In this document: one piece after another, positions 34,229 through 42,745 of the stretch
Position numbering within the stretch: the stretch's first letter is position 1
How the letters are laid out: each line of letters opens with the position of its first letter
Assembly (NCBI RefSeq): GCF_016894445.1
Contig: NZ_CP056775.1
Span: 372,001 to 436,000 of the forward strand
Reading direction: 5' to 3'
From: Dyadobacter sandarakinus
GTDB taxonomy: Bacteria > Bacteroidota > Bacteroidia > Cytophagales > Spirosomataceae
Length of the DNA: 64,000 nucleotides
Made by a program: the position numbers and the translations under genes
Notes under the pieces: generated by a model
Database searches by the model: none
What the model was told of the DNA's origin: nothing
Seen by the model: the letters and a program-made list of their open reading frames with translations, nothing else

Positions 34229-34539
34229 TGCGCCGTCTCCCCTGGTTAAGCAAGCCTCAAAAGTCTCAAACAGATCACGGTAAAGCAGTAAGAAAGATCC
34301 GTGATAGCAGAAGATGGAGAGACGAAGTAAGACCTGCTCAGCTGAGAAGAAAACCTGAATGCCAGGAGTGCGAAAGACAAGACAGATTAACCCTTGCAAC
34401 TCAGGTAGACCACATTATCCCATTAGAGCAGGGAGGAGCAGCCTTTGAGCCGGATAACCTGCAAAGCCTGTGCAAGCGGTGCCACGATGCTAAGACAGCG
34501 GTGGAGAATAGGGAAAGGATGAAACAACTAAATCGATAA
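34228..34539 (+). CDS. HNH endonuclease
   Basis: 103 aa. Zinc-finger-like pairs CQEC and CKRC flank the HNH core: RKPECQECERQ, VDHIIPLEQGG, DNLQSLCKRCHDAKT. HNH proteins of this kind sit beside the terminase in HK97-like phages and are needed for packaging in several of them. Here it lies about 1 kb before terS, as expected. It may instead be a homing nuclease, but there is no intron or split gene nearby. Confidence 0.85.
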   Translation: MRRLPWLSKPQKSQTDHGKAVRKIRDSRRWRDEVRPAQLRRKPECQECERQDRLTLATQVDHIIPLEQGGAAFEPDNLQSLCKRCHDAKTAVENRERMKQLNR

Positions 34540-34598
34540 GTATCACGGCAATTGAAGCTAGAGAGCTAACCAACAAGAATAGTGCACCGGAAATCACA

Positions 34599-34763
34599 AT
34601 GCGAATAATGGATATCATTGTGCGCATATCAGAGGTGGCAAGTAAAGGGGGTTCCTTCATTGTAGAGAAAGACCTAGACGGCAATACTCTTGCATGGCTT
34701 GATCGACAAGGATATAAAGTTAATGTCTTTGATCAAGGCATATATTCAATCTCATGGCCATGA
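34599..34763 (+). CDS. Small phage protein of the EARELT type, non-ATG start likely
   Basis: The frame is open from 34512 and reads about 75 residues if started near 34536, including ARELTNKNSAPEITMRIMD then GYKVNVFDQGIYSISW, a widespread family of small phage proteins. The conserved N-terminal part (EARELT) lies before the only in-frame ATG at 34599, and no ATG, GTG or TTG occurs earlier in frame. A start at ATA 34536 or ATT 34551 is therefore likely; the repeated ACTAAATCGA motif ends at 34536. Its stop overlaps the next gene (ATGA at 34760). Confidence 0.5.
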   Translation: MRIMDIIVRISEVASKGGSFIVEKDLDGNTLAWLDRQGYKVNVFDQGIYSISWP

Positions 34764-34951
34764 CGACCTACATCACCGTAAAAGGCGAGACACGCAAACA
34801 CCTAAATAGCCCAGATATGGACTCAACCTCTAAGAGGCCAAACGGATACGACAAAGACTACATCGAAGGCCTGATTGAGCAAGGAACTAAGTCATGGAAA
34901 GATGTACCGGACAAGGATAAGTGGCTGGATGAAATGAGAGGTAGAGAGTAA
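34760..34951 (+). CDS. Uncharacterised small phage protein
   Basis: 63 aa from ATG 34760, coupled to the previous gene (ATGA). Charged, rich in Lys and Asp (YITVKGETRKHLNSPDMD, then VPDKDKWLDEMRGRE). No family recognised. Confidence 0.5.
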   Translation: MTTYITVKGETRKHLNSPDMDSTSKRPNGYDKDYIEGLIEQGTKSWKDVPDKDKWLDEMRGRE

Positions 34952-34962
34952 TAAGCAAGCGA

Positions 34963-35301
34963 ATGACACCTGAAGCATTTAACTGGATACTAGATTACAT
35001 CCTTTATCCTGCATCATTGATGACAGCAGGAGCGGTGTTGACGACCTCATGGAGGTTGATACGAGATAAGAACGAAGCGGCGAAGCGAGAGAAGACGAAT
35101 GGCTCAAAGGAGAAGGCTGAGCGGTCATGGTTGGAAATGACTGAGGATCAGTACTGGCAGTTGCGGGGAACGATAGCGATGCAGAGAGGGCGAAGCCGAG
35201 TGATCGACGAATCCCTGAGGATGATAGATGCCAAATGGGAGAGAGCGAAGCAATATCAAAGGCGTAGAAATGGCGTCAATAATGGAAAAGTGCAACGATG
35301 A
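34963..35301 (+). CDS. Uncharacterised protein with N-terminal membrane segment
   Basis: 112 aa. Residues about 10-32 (LDYILYPASLMTAGAVLTTS) are one membrane pass, then a long charged coiled-coil-like helix (EAAKREKTNGSKEKAERSW). Looks like a membrane-anchored helper. It lies about 210 bases before terS. The stretch 35302-35513 holds no convincing gene but contains a repeat structure near 35355-35395. Confidence 0.5.
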   Translation: MTPEAFNWILDYILYPASLMTAGAVLTTSWRLIRDKNEAAKREKTNGSKEKAERSWLEMTEDQYWQLRGTIAMQRGRSRVIDESLRMIDAKWERAKQYQRRRNGVNNGKVQR

Positions 35302-35354
35302 TGCACTGAAATGCGGGTTTACACCCCTAATTTCTTGTAAAAGTGCAATTCGAG

Positions 35355-35395
35355 CTTGTAGTAGCCCCATACCCCCTTGTAGTACCCCTACTACA
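35355..35395. repeat. Direct and inverted repeats upstream of terS (packaging-site candidate)
   Basis: CTTGTAGTA occurs at 35355-35363 and 35376-35384, 21 bases apart. The second copy forms a perfect hairpin TGTAGTA-CCCC-TACTACA (35378-35395). It lies 119 bases before the small terminase gene, where cos or pac sites usually are. No cut site can be assigned. Confidence 0.35.
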
Positions 35396-35513
35396 TCGAC
35401 CGGGAGGGGGAGGGCAAAAGTCAAAATGACCTTTTTTGGCAACCGCCCGGCCAGTCGTCTTTACATTATGTCAAAAATCGGGGACAATTCCCCCGGAAAA
35501 GAGAAATTGAAAA

Positions 35514-35990
35514 ATGGCTGCAAAAGGTAGACCCTCCAAGCCGACCGAACAGTTGAAGCGAGAGGGTAATTTGAGAAATGACAGGCACTCTGACAGGCTT
35601 AATGTGTCCGTACCGCTGGATTCTACGCCTCCGGCCTGGCTGAGTGAAGAGGCGCGTAAGCATTGGACTAGTTGGTATCCGGTCCTCAATAAAAATGGTA
35701 TTCTGAAAGAGACCGATGCAATCGCATTTGGTCTTCTCTGCATGGAGTATGACCGGCTTACGATGATGATGAAGGATTTCAAAAAATCAGACGATTACAT
35801 CATCACTCATATCTCAGATGTAGGAGCTATGGTCCAGAAGATCGACCCCAAGTACACGATCATTTTAAACTCCACAAGGGACCTGTTTCGGATGCTTGCG
35901 GACTTCGGCATGACGCCTACTTCCCGAAACAAAATCAAGGCGGCGATAGAAGAAGAGGAGGATCCTTTCGAGAAAATAAGTAAGATGTAG
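35514..35990 (+). CDS. Terminase small subunit (P27 family)
   Basis: 158 aa. Starts MAAKGRPSKPTEQLKREGN, the typical beginning of P27-family small terminases, followed by VPLDSTPPAWLSEEARKHW (the P..L...A...W motif) and a helical body, ending EEDPFEKISKM. It recognises packaging DNA and feeds the large subunit, which starts on the next base. Confidence 0.88.
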   Translation: MAAKGRPSKPTEQLKREGNLRNDRHSDRLNVSVPLDSTPPAWLSEEARKHWTSWYPVLNKNGILKETDAIAFGLLCMEYDRLTMMMKDFKKSDDYIITHISDVGAMVQKIDPKYTIILNSTRDLFRMLADFGMTPTSRNKIKAAIEEEEDPFEKISKM

Positions 35991-37763
35991 ATGGAGCTGC
36001 TGAACGATTTAAAGAGTGCTTACCAATACGCCAAAGATGTCAGGTCCGGCAAGATCAATGTGAGCCGGCCGATTAAGCAGGCGATCGAAAGATTTTACAG
36101 CGATCTGGATCAAACCGAATCCAACTTCTACTTCGACGCGACCGCTGCTCAAAAGGCGTTGAGCTTCTTTGCTCTGCTTTGCTTTACAAAAGGAGACTGG
36201 AAGGGTAAGCCTTTCGTGCTGCAGCCCTGGCAATGCTTTATCGTTGCTAACATCTTCGGTTGGAAAAAGAAATCAAATGGCAAAAGGCGCTTTACTGAAG
36301 CCTACATTGAAATTCCCAAAAAGAACGGCAAATCGGAATTAGCCTCTGGCATTTCACTTTACATGCTAATGATGGATGGCGAAGGATCTGCTGAGGTGTA
36401 TGCGGCTGCCTACAATACCAAGCAGGCAAACATCTGTTTTCGTGCTGCAAAAAGTATGGCCAAGGCTTCGCCGCATATCCGCAAGCGATTGGAGATTCAG
36501 ACCTACGTAATGATCCACCATCAATCGGAGTCAATTATGACTACCGTTGCCAATGATGGTGATGGTACAGAGGGTAAGGGATCGAGCTGCGTTTCATTTG
36601 ATGAGTACCACGTTCAAAAAACTAACGACCTAAAAAATTCCCTTCGTAGCGGTATGGCGGCCCGATCTCAACCGCTGTTCTTTACCATTACAACGGCAGG
36701 CGATGATGTCGAATGCCCATGTTATGAATTCCGCGACTTATGCCTGAAAATTCTTTCTGGACTAGCCAAGATCGAAAACATTTTCTGTATGATTTACGGC
36801 CTGGATCCGGAAGATGAGGATGAAGCAGCAGAAAATTGGCAGAATCCTGAATATTGGAAGAAAGCCAATCCTAACTATGGAGTTTCTGTTCAGATTGAGT
36901 ACTTGATCGAAGCAAAAAACGAGGCGAATAACTCGGGCGAAAAGAAGGTTGACTTTCTGACAAAGCACTTGAACATCTGGACCAGCTCATCCAGCATCTG
37001 GATTCCGGCAGACAAGTACCAGGCGCGCGCCAAACCTGAATTCAAGCCACCAAAGGGGGCTGTATGCTACGGAGGAATCGACTTAGCGAGCACTAAGGAT
37101 ATCTGCGCAATGTCCTTTTACTTCCCAGACTATAACTACTTCATGCGCTTCCTGTATACGACCAAAGCTATGATCGGCAAGCAGCGCAAATCTGGGATTA
37201 ACTACGATAAGTGGATTCAGGAAGGCTGGCTCATTGTTGCAGGGCAAACGGCTAACATCAACTACGAATATCTTAAAAATGACCTCCGACACTGTGCAGA
37301 GTATTATGATATGCGTTTCATTGGTTACGACCGGTTTAATTCAAGTCAGCTGGTAACGGAGCTAAATGATGAATTGAGTCCCATCTATGTCCCCGGAAAT
37401 GGTAAGACTAAATCAAAGTATGAGGATAGGCTGCAGCCATTTGATCAAAGCATCAAAGCCTTCAGTGTGCCAACAAAAGAGTATGATGACATCATGCGGA
37501 ATGGATTTGTAGATCGAGATGGTGTAGAAATCCCAACTATGCACGACGGCAACCCTGTAATGAATTGGATGCTCGGCAATGTGGTCCTGAATCGTATTGA
37601 GCAGAGTTCTCCAATTGATGAGGATGATGCAACCTACATTAAGCCAGATAAGGGAAAGTCTAAGGATAAGATTGATGGAGTAATCTCAGATATTATGGCC
37701 CTTGGGGAGTACAGGGCATGGCACTACGAAACACAGTATTCTAATGATATCAATGTATGGTAA
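35991..37763 (+). CDS. Terminase large subunit (Terminase_1)
   Basis: 590 aa. Packaging motor: ATPase Walker A-like PKKNGKSE near residue 110 and Walker B VSFDEYH near residue 202; motif III near FFTITTAGDD; nuclease domain with GIDLASTKD near residue 361 and further acidic residues after GYDRFNS. Length and layout match Terminase_1 of HK97-like phages. Cleaves and packages DNA into the prohead. Its stop overlaps the next gene by seven bases. Confidence 0.93.
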   Translation: MELLNDLKSAYQYAKDVRSGKINVSRPIKQAIERFYSDLDQTESNFYFDATAAQKALSFFALLCFTKGDWKGKPFVLQPWQCFIVANIFGWKKKSNGKRRFTEAYIEIPKKNGKSELASGISLYMLMMDGEGSAEVYAAAYNTKQANICFRAAKSMAKASPHIRKRLEIQTYVMIHHQSESIMTTVANDGDGTEGKGSSCVSFDEYHVQKTNDLKNSLRSGMAARSQPLFFTITTAGDDVECPCYEFRDLCLKILSGLAKIENIFCMIYGLDPEDEDEAAENWQNPEYWKKANPNYGVSVQIEYLIEAKNEANNSGEKKVDFLTKHLNIWTSSSSIWIPADKYQARAKPEFKPPKGAVCYGGIDLASTKDICAMSFYFPDYNYFMRFLYTTKAMIGKQRKSGINYDKWIQEGWLIVAGQTANINYEYLKNDLRHCAEYYDMRFIGYDRFNSSQLVTELNDELSPIYVPGNGKTKSKYEDRLQPFDQSIKAFSVPTKEYDDIMRNGFVDRDGVEIPTMHDGNPVMNWMLGNVVLNRIEQSSPIDEDDATYIKPDKGKSKDKIDGVISDIMALGEYRAWHYETQYSNDINVW

Positions 37764-37978
37764 CCCTCGAAAACAAAGATTTACAACTTACAAAGGCGGG
37801 CTTTCTTAAAATCTTCGACAAGCACCGGGCAAGCGGAATGACTATCCAGGATGCTTACTATGCCGTGGTTGATTACTGCCGGGACAATGGGTATGACGCC
37901 AAATACAGTACGTTTGAAAGCTTCAAAACAAGGGCCCTGTATGCGGCCAAACCAAAGTCAGCGCATCGCATACCTTAA
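37757..37978 (+). CDS. Small uncharacterised protein after the large terminase
   Basis: 73 aa, starting seven bases before the terL stop (MVTLENKDLQLTKAGFLKIF). Helical, with SFKTRALYAAK near the end. Position and overlap mark it as part of the packaging operon. Its 3' end overlaps the minus-strand gene (37958-38263) by 21 bases. Confidence 0.55.
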   Translation: MVTLENKDLQLTKAGFLKIFDKHRASGMTIQDAYYAVVDYCRDNGYDAKYSTFESFKTRALYAAKPKSAHRIP

Positions 37979-38263
37979 CTTGCCCGCCAAGCTATAAACA
38001 AAGTCTTTCCGCAGCGCAAAATCAGTTAATGCCTGCTTCACGTAGATCGGGCTGTACGTGGTCGAGTAGGTAGCATTTTCAAAATCTGGCAAGATAAATT
38101 CACATCCCCATCCGCGATCAACGGAAGCAAGCCGGACTGTTACGCTTTGCCCTATTTTCCTGCAAAGTTCTTCTCCCACCCATTTAAAAACCACATAGGC
38201 TTCACTTGCCCGATCAACACTGCCGCATTCAATTATCGCTACCGGCTCAAAGTCGCTCTCCAT
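37958..38263 (-). CDS. Opposite-strand accessory gene between terL and portal
   Basis: 101 aa (MESDFEPVAIIECGSVDRAS to KLRYAMR), with DRGWGCEFILPDFENAT. The only convincing minus-strand gene seen in the prophage. No family recognised. It has its own AT-rich upstream region (38264-38369) with TTTTTGG and TATA-like elements on the minus strand, so it is probably expressed separately, in the way of morons expressed from the prophage. Convergent overlap with the small gene after terL. Confidence 0.6.
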   Translation of the reverse strand: MESDFEPVAIIECGSVDRASEAYVVFKWVGEELCRKIGQSVTVRLASVDRGWGCEFILPDFENATYSTTYSPIYVKQALTDFALRKDFVYSLAGKLRYAMR

Positions 38264-38369
38264 GCTTCATTTTCTCATTCTTTGATATTCCAATATACCT
38301 ATAAAAAGTAATTATTAGTTACCAAAAACGCTGCGAAACGGCCATAAATTCGTAGAAACAGGGTAAATC

Positions 38370-39683
38370 TTGCCTAATCTACTGCAAAAATGGTTTGGAT
38401 CTGGTACGCTTGAAAAGGAGCCAGAAACGCGGATGCTGCAAAACACGGTGAACCATGTTCCCGATTTGGAGGCGTCCTTTCTGCGTATGCTGGGACTTGA
38501 TCCAATCCATGTGAGCGTGAATGCGGTATCGGCAATGAGCTTAAGTACATTCTACTCGGCGGTAAGGCTCATATCAGACCTAATTGCGGCTCAGCCTTAC
38601 TCTGTTTATCGTTCTTTGCCAGATGGAGGTTCAAAAGTAGCCAAAGATCACCGGCTTCATTACCTGATTCACACGCGGCCCAATGCCAGAATGAGTCCCT
38701 ACATCTTCCGTAGGACACTCATTGCAAACATGCTCGTATATGGATATGCGGTAGCTCGGATTCTGCGGGATGGAGAGGGCAATGTTTACTCATTGATTCC
38801 TTACGCATCCTCGAAGGTTTCGGTCAAAGTGGATCCCGATACAGGTGCTTACTTTTTCCAGATTGACAACGAGCCAGGCGTTACAAAGGGGTTAATGCTT
38901 GCAGAAGATGATGTCATTTTCCTGAAAGACATGAGCCTTGACGGAAGCTGCGGGCAGTCGGTCGTGAAGTGGCAAGCAGAGACGTTAAAGCTTAACCTAC
39001 TGACGCGCAAGTACGCCAATCAGTACTACGAGAAGAATGCGTTTATCTCAGGCATCTTGACCACTGACCTTCCTGCTAAGGATGCAGAATCGGCCAAGAT
39101 ATTTAAAGACCGGTTCCTGAATGCATTGAAAGATCAGTCAGGACTTGCAGTTCTTGGGGCCGGTGCAGATTACAAACCAGTAGGCAGAAGCCCAGTTGAA
39201 AGCCAGGTAATCGAGTTCCTGAATCAAAGCGACAAAGACATTGCCAAGTTCTTCGGCCTTCCACTGGCCATGCTTGGAGACACAGAAAAACAAACCTCGT
39301 GGGGTACCGGCTTAGAGCAGAACTTCATCGGGGTAACCAATACAGTGATCATTCCCAAGGCAGTGCAGCTTGAACAAGAGATTAACTACAAGTGCCTAAC
39401 CTTCAATGAGCAGCGCAAAGGATACTATACAAAACACAACTTCCGCAACCTGCTAAGGGGCGACCATAAGTCATACGCGGAGTTCGTGGCTAAGATGATC
39501 CAAAACGGCGTGTACAGCCAAAATGAAGTAAGAGCCTGGGACGAACTACCCTCCGTAGAAGGCGGCGACCAGCACTGGATTCAGCAGAACATGATGCCTC
39601 TTGACAAGGCAGAGGAAATACTAAAAGGCAAAAGCAATGGAGAAGGAGTTACGGTTCCAACCGGTATCCAGTCCGAAGATTGA
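38370..39683 (+). CDS. Portal protein (HK97 family)
   Basis: 437 aa from a TTG start at 38370 (MPNLLQKWFGSGTLEKEPE); the next ATG lies 21 codons in and would remove a typical N-terminal segment. Family signs: STFYSAVRLISDLIAAQPYS, HYLIHTRPNARMSPY, IPYASSKVSVKVDP and the late EQQ-like block ending with KSNGEGVTVPTG. Forms the dodecameric vertex through which DNA enters. It overlaps the protease gene by 47 bases. Confidence 0.92.
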   Translation: MPNLLQKWFGSGTLEKEPETRMLQNTVNHVPDLEASFLRMLGLDPIHVSVNAVSAMSLSTFYSAVRLISDLIAAQPYSVYRSLPDGGSKVAKDHRLHYLIHTRPNARMSPYIFRRTLIANMLVYGYAVARILRDGEGNVYSLIPYASSKVSVKVDPDTGAYFFQIDNEPGVTKGLMLAEDDVIFLKDMSLDGSCGQSVVKWQAETLKLNLLTRKYANQYYEKNAFISGILTTDLPAKDAESAKIFKDRFLNALKDQSGLAVLGAGADYKPVGRSPVESQVIEFLNQSDKDIAKFFGLPLAMLGDTEKQTSWGTGLEQNFIGVTNTVIIPKAVQLEQEINYKCLTFNEQRKGYYTKHNFRNLLRGDHKSYAEFVAKMIQNGVYSQNEVRAWDELPSVEGGDQHWIQQNMMPLDKAEEILKGKSNGEGVTVPTGIQSED

Positions 39684-40281
39684 AACCCGCGAAAACGGCA
39701 AGGATGTCATTTCAGGCATGGGGGTTGTCTTCGGGCAACGGTCTGAAAACCTGGGCGGCTTTTACGAATACATCGACAAGGATGCATTTGCAGAAGCAGA
39801 CATGAGCGACGTTGTGGGCCTGTTTAACCATGACAGCAACTACGTGCTTGGCAGGTCTTCCAGTGGCACGATGCGGTTTAACATTCAGCCTGACGGTATC
39901 TACTACGAAATTGACGCGCCTTCCACTCAGACCATCCGTGACCTGGTACTTGAACCTATGAAAAGGGGAGACATCAAAGGAAGCTCTTTCGCCTTTACAA
40001 TTGCCGAAGACGGCGATAGCTGGGAATACGACAAAGCCAACCAAGTTTACATCCGACACGTGAAAAAAGTATCTCGGCTTTACGACCTGTCAGCGGTAAC
40101 TACCCCTGCTTACCCGGCATCAACCAGCCAAGTTGCAAAGCGCTCATTGGATGCATTCAAAGAAGAGCTTGAAAAGCGGGAAAAACAAGCACAAGAGCAA
40201 AATACACCTGAGCCAGCATACAAGCTTCAATATGCCCAAAACAGGCTCAAACTCATTACAGAATACACTTCATCAAACTAA
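39637..40281 (+). CDS. Prohead maturation protease (HK97 family, S78)
   Basis: 214 aa. Begins within the portal gene. Shows the S78 pattern: GMGVVFGQRSENLGGFYEYI, GLFNHDSNYVLGR with the catalytic His, and GDIKGSSFAFTIAEDGDSWE with the catalytic Ser, then LSAVTTPAYPAST. Cleaves the capsid delta domain during maturation. The C-terminal 45 residues are charged and probably removed. Confidence 0.93.
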   Translation: MEKELRFQPVSSPKIETRENGKDVISGMGVVFGQRSENLGGFYEYIDKDAFAEADMSDVVGLFNHDSNYVLGRSSSGTMRFNIQPDGIYYEIDAPSTQTIRDLVLEPMKRGDIKGSSFAFTIAEDGDSWEYDKANQVYIRHVKKVSRLYDLSAVTTPAYPASTSQVAKRSLDAFKEELEKREKQAQEQNTPEPAYKLQYAQNRLKLITEYTSSN

Positions 40282-40298
40282 AAACAAATAATTCAAGT

Positions 40299-41624
40299 AT
40301 GAAAACGCTTAGAGAAGTGCAGGAAGAACGCAATCAGAAAGTTGCTGATGCCCAGGCCCTGCTTGACAAGGCAAAATCCGAGAAGCGCGAACTGTCCGAC
40401 GACGAGCAGAAACAGTTTGATGCATTATTGGAGGAGAAGGCGGCACTCGAAAAACAAATCGAGAACAAACGCAAGCAGGAGGACTTTGCTGCGCAACGCG
40501 CAATGACTGGCAACTTCAATGTAGGCGGCGAAGCTCCCAAGGAATCAAAGGACGAGAAGAACCTGCGCAACTACTCGGTACTTAAAATGATCCGTTCGCA
40601 AGTTGATCAGAAACCGCTGGACGGAGTTGAAAAAGAGGTGCACGAGGAAGGCGTTAAAGAGGCAAAAGAACTCGGGCAAGAGATTCGCGGGTTTGCAATC
40701 CCTTCAAGGTTGATTTCAAAACGCGACAACTCGGTAACTATGCCGACACAGCCAGAAGACGGTGCTGCGGTAGTTTCCAAAGATGTACGCGATGACTTGT
40801 CCATTCTGGACATGCTGCGCAATGCCTTGGTGACTCGTCAGCTGGGATGTACTTATCTGAATGACTTGGTGGGCAATGTTGCCTTCACTCGCTTGACTCA
40901 GCGTCCGGTAGCATCCTGGAAACCTGAGGTTGGCGCACTTGACAAATCAAACGTGAAATTCGCGGCTGACGAGTTGAGCCCTAAGCGTCTTGGTACTTAC
41001 ACAATCCAGTCGCTTCAATTCATCCGTCAAACTGCTCCAAGCGTTGAGCGCCAGATTCGTGAGGAAATTGCATACGCTATTTCTGAGGGGGTTGATATTG
41101 CAGCGATCTCTGGAACAGGCACTAACAACCAGCCTACAGGTATCCTGAACCACACTGGCGTTGCTAGTATCAACGTTTCTGGACTCGGAACTAACGGTGG
41201 ACCATTGACCCGGGCAAACATCATTACCCTTCGCACTGCGCTCCTCAAAAGGAATATTCGCGGCCGTCGCCTTGCATGGCTTCTTAATGCTGCAACGCAA
41301 GGATCACTGGCAAATACACCGATTGCAACTGGCTCTGACAAATTCATTCTGGAAGGAGACAACCTTCTTGGTTACCCTGTGGTAATGTCCAACATGGTCC
41401 CTTCTGACCTGGACAAAGGATCTGCTTCTGACTCGCTGTCAGCAATGATCTTCGGTGACTGGTCTGAGCTGTACATCGCACAGTGGGGCGGCATTGACAT
41501 TCTTACAGATCCTTACACGCTCGCTGTGGATGGTCAGGTTAAGATTGTTGCGCAAGGCTTCTTCAATGTGTTGGTGCACCGTCCTGAGGCATTTGCTTAT
41601 TACAAAGACATCGTCACTACCTAA
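40299..41624 (+). CDS. Major capsid protein (HK97 gp5 fold)
   Basis: 441 aa. Residues about 1-105 are a charged coiled coil (the delta scaffolding domain), then the HK97 fold: SVTMPTQPEDGAAVVS, the E-loop region, SEGVDIAAISGTGTNNQPTG and the P-domain and A-domain strands, ending VLVHRPEAFAYYKDIV. Length is usual for a capsid with an N-terminal scaffold. The protease cleavage point is expected near residue 100, not visible from sequence. Confidence 0.95.
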   Translation: MKTLREVQEERNQKVADAQALLDKAKSEKRELSDDEQKQFDALLEEKAALEKQIENKRKQEDFAAQRAMTGNFNVGGEAPKESKDEKNLRNYSVLKMIRSQVDQKPLDGVEKEVHEEGVKEAKELGQEIRGFAIPSRLISKRDNSVTMPTQPEDGAAVVSKDVRDDLSILDMLRNALVTRQLGCTYLNDLVGNVAFTRLTQRPVASWKPEVGALDKSNVKFAADELSPKRLGTYTIQSLQFIRQTAPSVERQIREEIAYAISEGVDIAAISGTGTNNQPTGILNHTGVASINVSGLGTNGGPLTRANIITLRTALLKRNIRGRRLAWLLNAATQGSLANTPIATGSDKFILEGDNLLGYPVVMSNMVPSDLDKGSASDSLSAMIFGDWSELYIAQWGGIDILTDPYTLAVDGQVKIVAQGFFNVLVHRPEAFAYYKDIVTT

Positions 41625-41626
41625 GC

Positions 41627-41860
41627 ATGAAAGGAAAAGTAATCAAGCCCATCCCCGGTACTGGTTATAGTATCGGGGAGGTGGCTCAGTTCAACGGAGA
41701 ACGGTACGCGGAGTATTTCGAGTCCGGACACATTGAACTGATCAAAGAAGAGCCAGAAACAGCAACGGCAAAACCTGAGCTTACAGCCGACACAAACCCG
41801 GTTGAAAAAGCTACAAGCCACGCCAAAGAACACGCAGCACGTCACAAACCTAAGAAATGA
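41627..41860 (+). CDS. Small head-associated protein
   Basis: 77 aa, right after the capsid gene (2 bases) and coupled to the connector by ATGA. The first half (KPIPGTGYSIGEVAQFNGER) resembles the short Rho-N-like or head-fibre segments found here in other phages; the second half is disordered and charged, ending in HARHKPKK-like basic residues. Possibly a capsid decoration or a packaged protein; not assignable. Confidence 0.55.
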   Translation: MKGKVIKPIPGTGYSIGEVAQFNGERYAEYFESGHIELIKEEPETATAKPELTADTNPVEKATSHAKEHAARHKPKK

Positions 41861-42408
41861 GCCGGTATCCATTCGTAATTACTCCGCATGCAGAAGAGAT
41901 CATCTCTCTGGATCTTGCAAAAAAGTGGCTGCGAATGGATATCCCAGGCTACACAGGGGAGGACGAGGTAATTCAGGAGGCAATTAAGGCGGCAGTAAGT
42001 CGGGTAGAAACGGTCTGTAATCTTTCACTAGGCATTTCTACTTACCAGTGGAATACCGAAAGCCAACCTTGCCAGATCAAGGATGTGTTCTACGTGAAGG
42101 AAATCGTGAGTCTGAGGCACTTTGACAATGACGCATACCAGACGATCCAGACGGATCAATACGAGCTGGTTCAGATTGGAGAAAAGCGATCTGTGATCCT
42201 TTACCATCCTGACTTTGACGCCAGGTACGGCAGGTTTGAATTGACGTTCACTGCGGGCTTTGGAGCCGACAGAGTTCCTTCTGACTTGAAGCGGGCAATC
42301 CGGGCAATGATTTCAGAGGATTTTGACAACCGGGCTGATGGTGTATCTGAAAAGAAAACGCTCTCAGACAAACTAATGGAACCATACAGAATTGGCTACC
42401 CAGGATAG
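41857..42408 (+). CDS. Head-tail connector protein (gp6-like)
   Basis: 183 aa. The N-terminal ISLDLAKKWLRMDIPG, GEDEVIQEAIKAAVSRVETV and the SLGIST segment, followed by a beta-rich middle and RAIRAMISEDFDNRADG, fit the gp6-like connector of HK97-type phages, which attaches below the portal. Position after the capsid gene agrees. Confidence 0.85.
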   Translation: MSRYPFVITPHAEEIISLDLAKKWLRMDIPGYTGEDEVIQEAIKAAVSRVETVCNLSLGISTYQWNTESQPCQIKDVFYVKEIVSLRHFDNDAYQTIQTDQYELVQIGEKRSVILYHPDFDARYGRFELTFTAGFGADRVPSDLKRAIRAMISEDFDNRADGVSEKKTLSDKLMEPYRIGYPG

Positions 42409-42745
42409 ACTTGCAGGGAAATACGACAGGCGGATTGACCTGCTTCGGGCGGACACAGATACTGACGATCCAAATAACGAGCAGCAGACTATCTACGTAG
42501 CCGCTTTTGAGAACTTCCCGGCCTGTAAACTGGAATCCAAAGGGCAAGACGAGGAGCTTGATGGAAACAGTCTGAAAGGCTCAATAATCGTTTCCTGGCA
42601 GATCAGATACATTCCTACAATAGCCATTAACACTACCTGGAAAATCAGGGACACACACGACGGATTAGAGTACGAGCTAGTCGGTCCTCCTATTGAAATT
42701 GGAAGACGCCAAGCTCTAAAACTGAATACAAGGCTTGTACAATGA
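42392..42745 (+). CDS. Head closure protein (SPP1 gp16-like)
   Basis: 117 aa starting at TTG 42392 (MATQDRLAGKYDRRIDLLR); the frame has no ATG before the conserved part. LAGKYDRRIDLLRADTD and the following beta barrel agree with head-closure or stopper proteins. Overlaps the connector by 17 bases and the next gene by four. Confidence 0.8.
   Translation: MATQDRLAGKYDRRIDLLRADTDTDDPNNEQQTIYVAAFENFPACKLESKGQDEELDGNSLKGSIIVSWQIRYIPTIAINTTWKIRDTHDGLEYELVGPPIEIGRRQALKLNTRLVQ

Noticed and set aside
35400-35420. G-rich run GGGAGGGGGAGGG as G-quadruplex
   Set aside because: Only three G-runs; a stable four-run structure is not supported.
35270-35530. Open frame overlapping the start of terS
   Set aside because: Covers the repeat and G-rich region, Pro/Ser/Cys-rich, and overlaps the true small terminase start in another frame.
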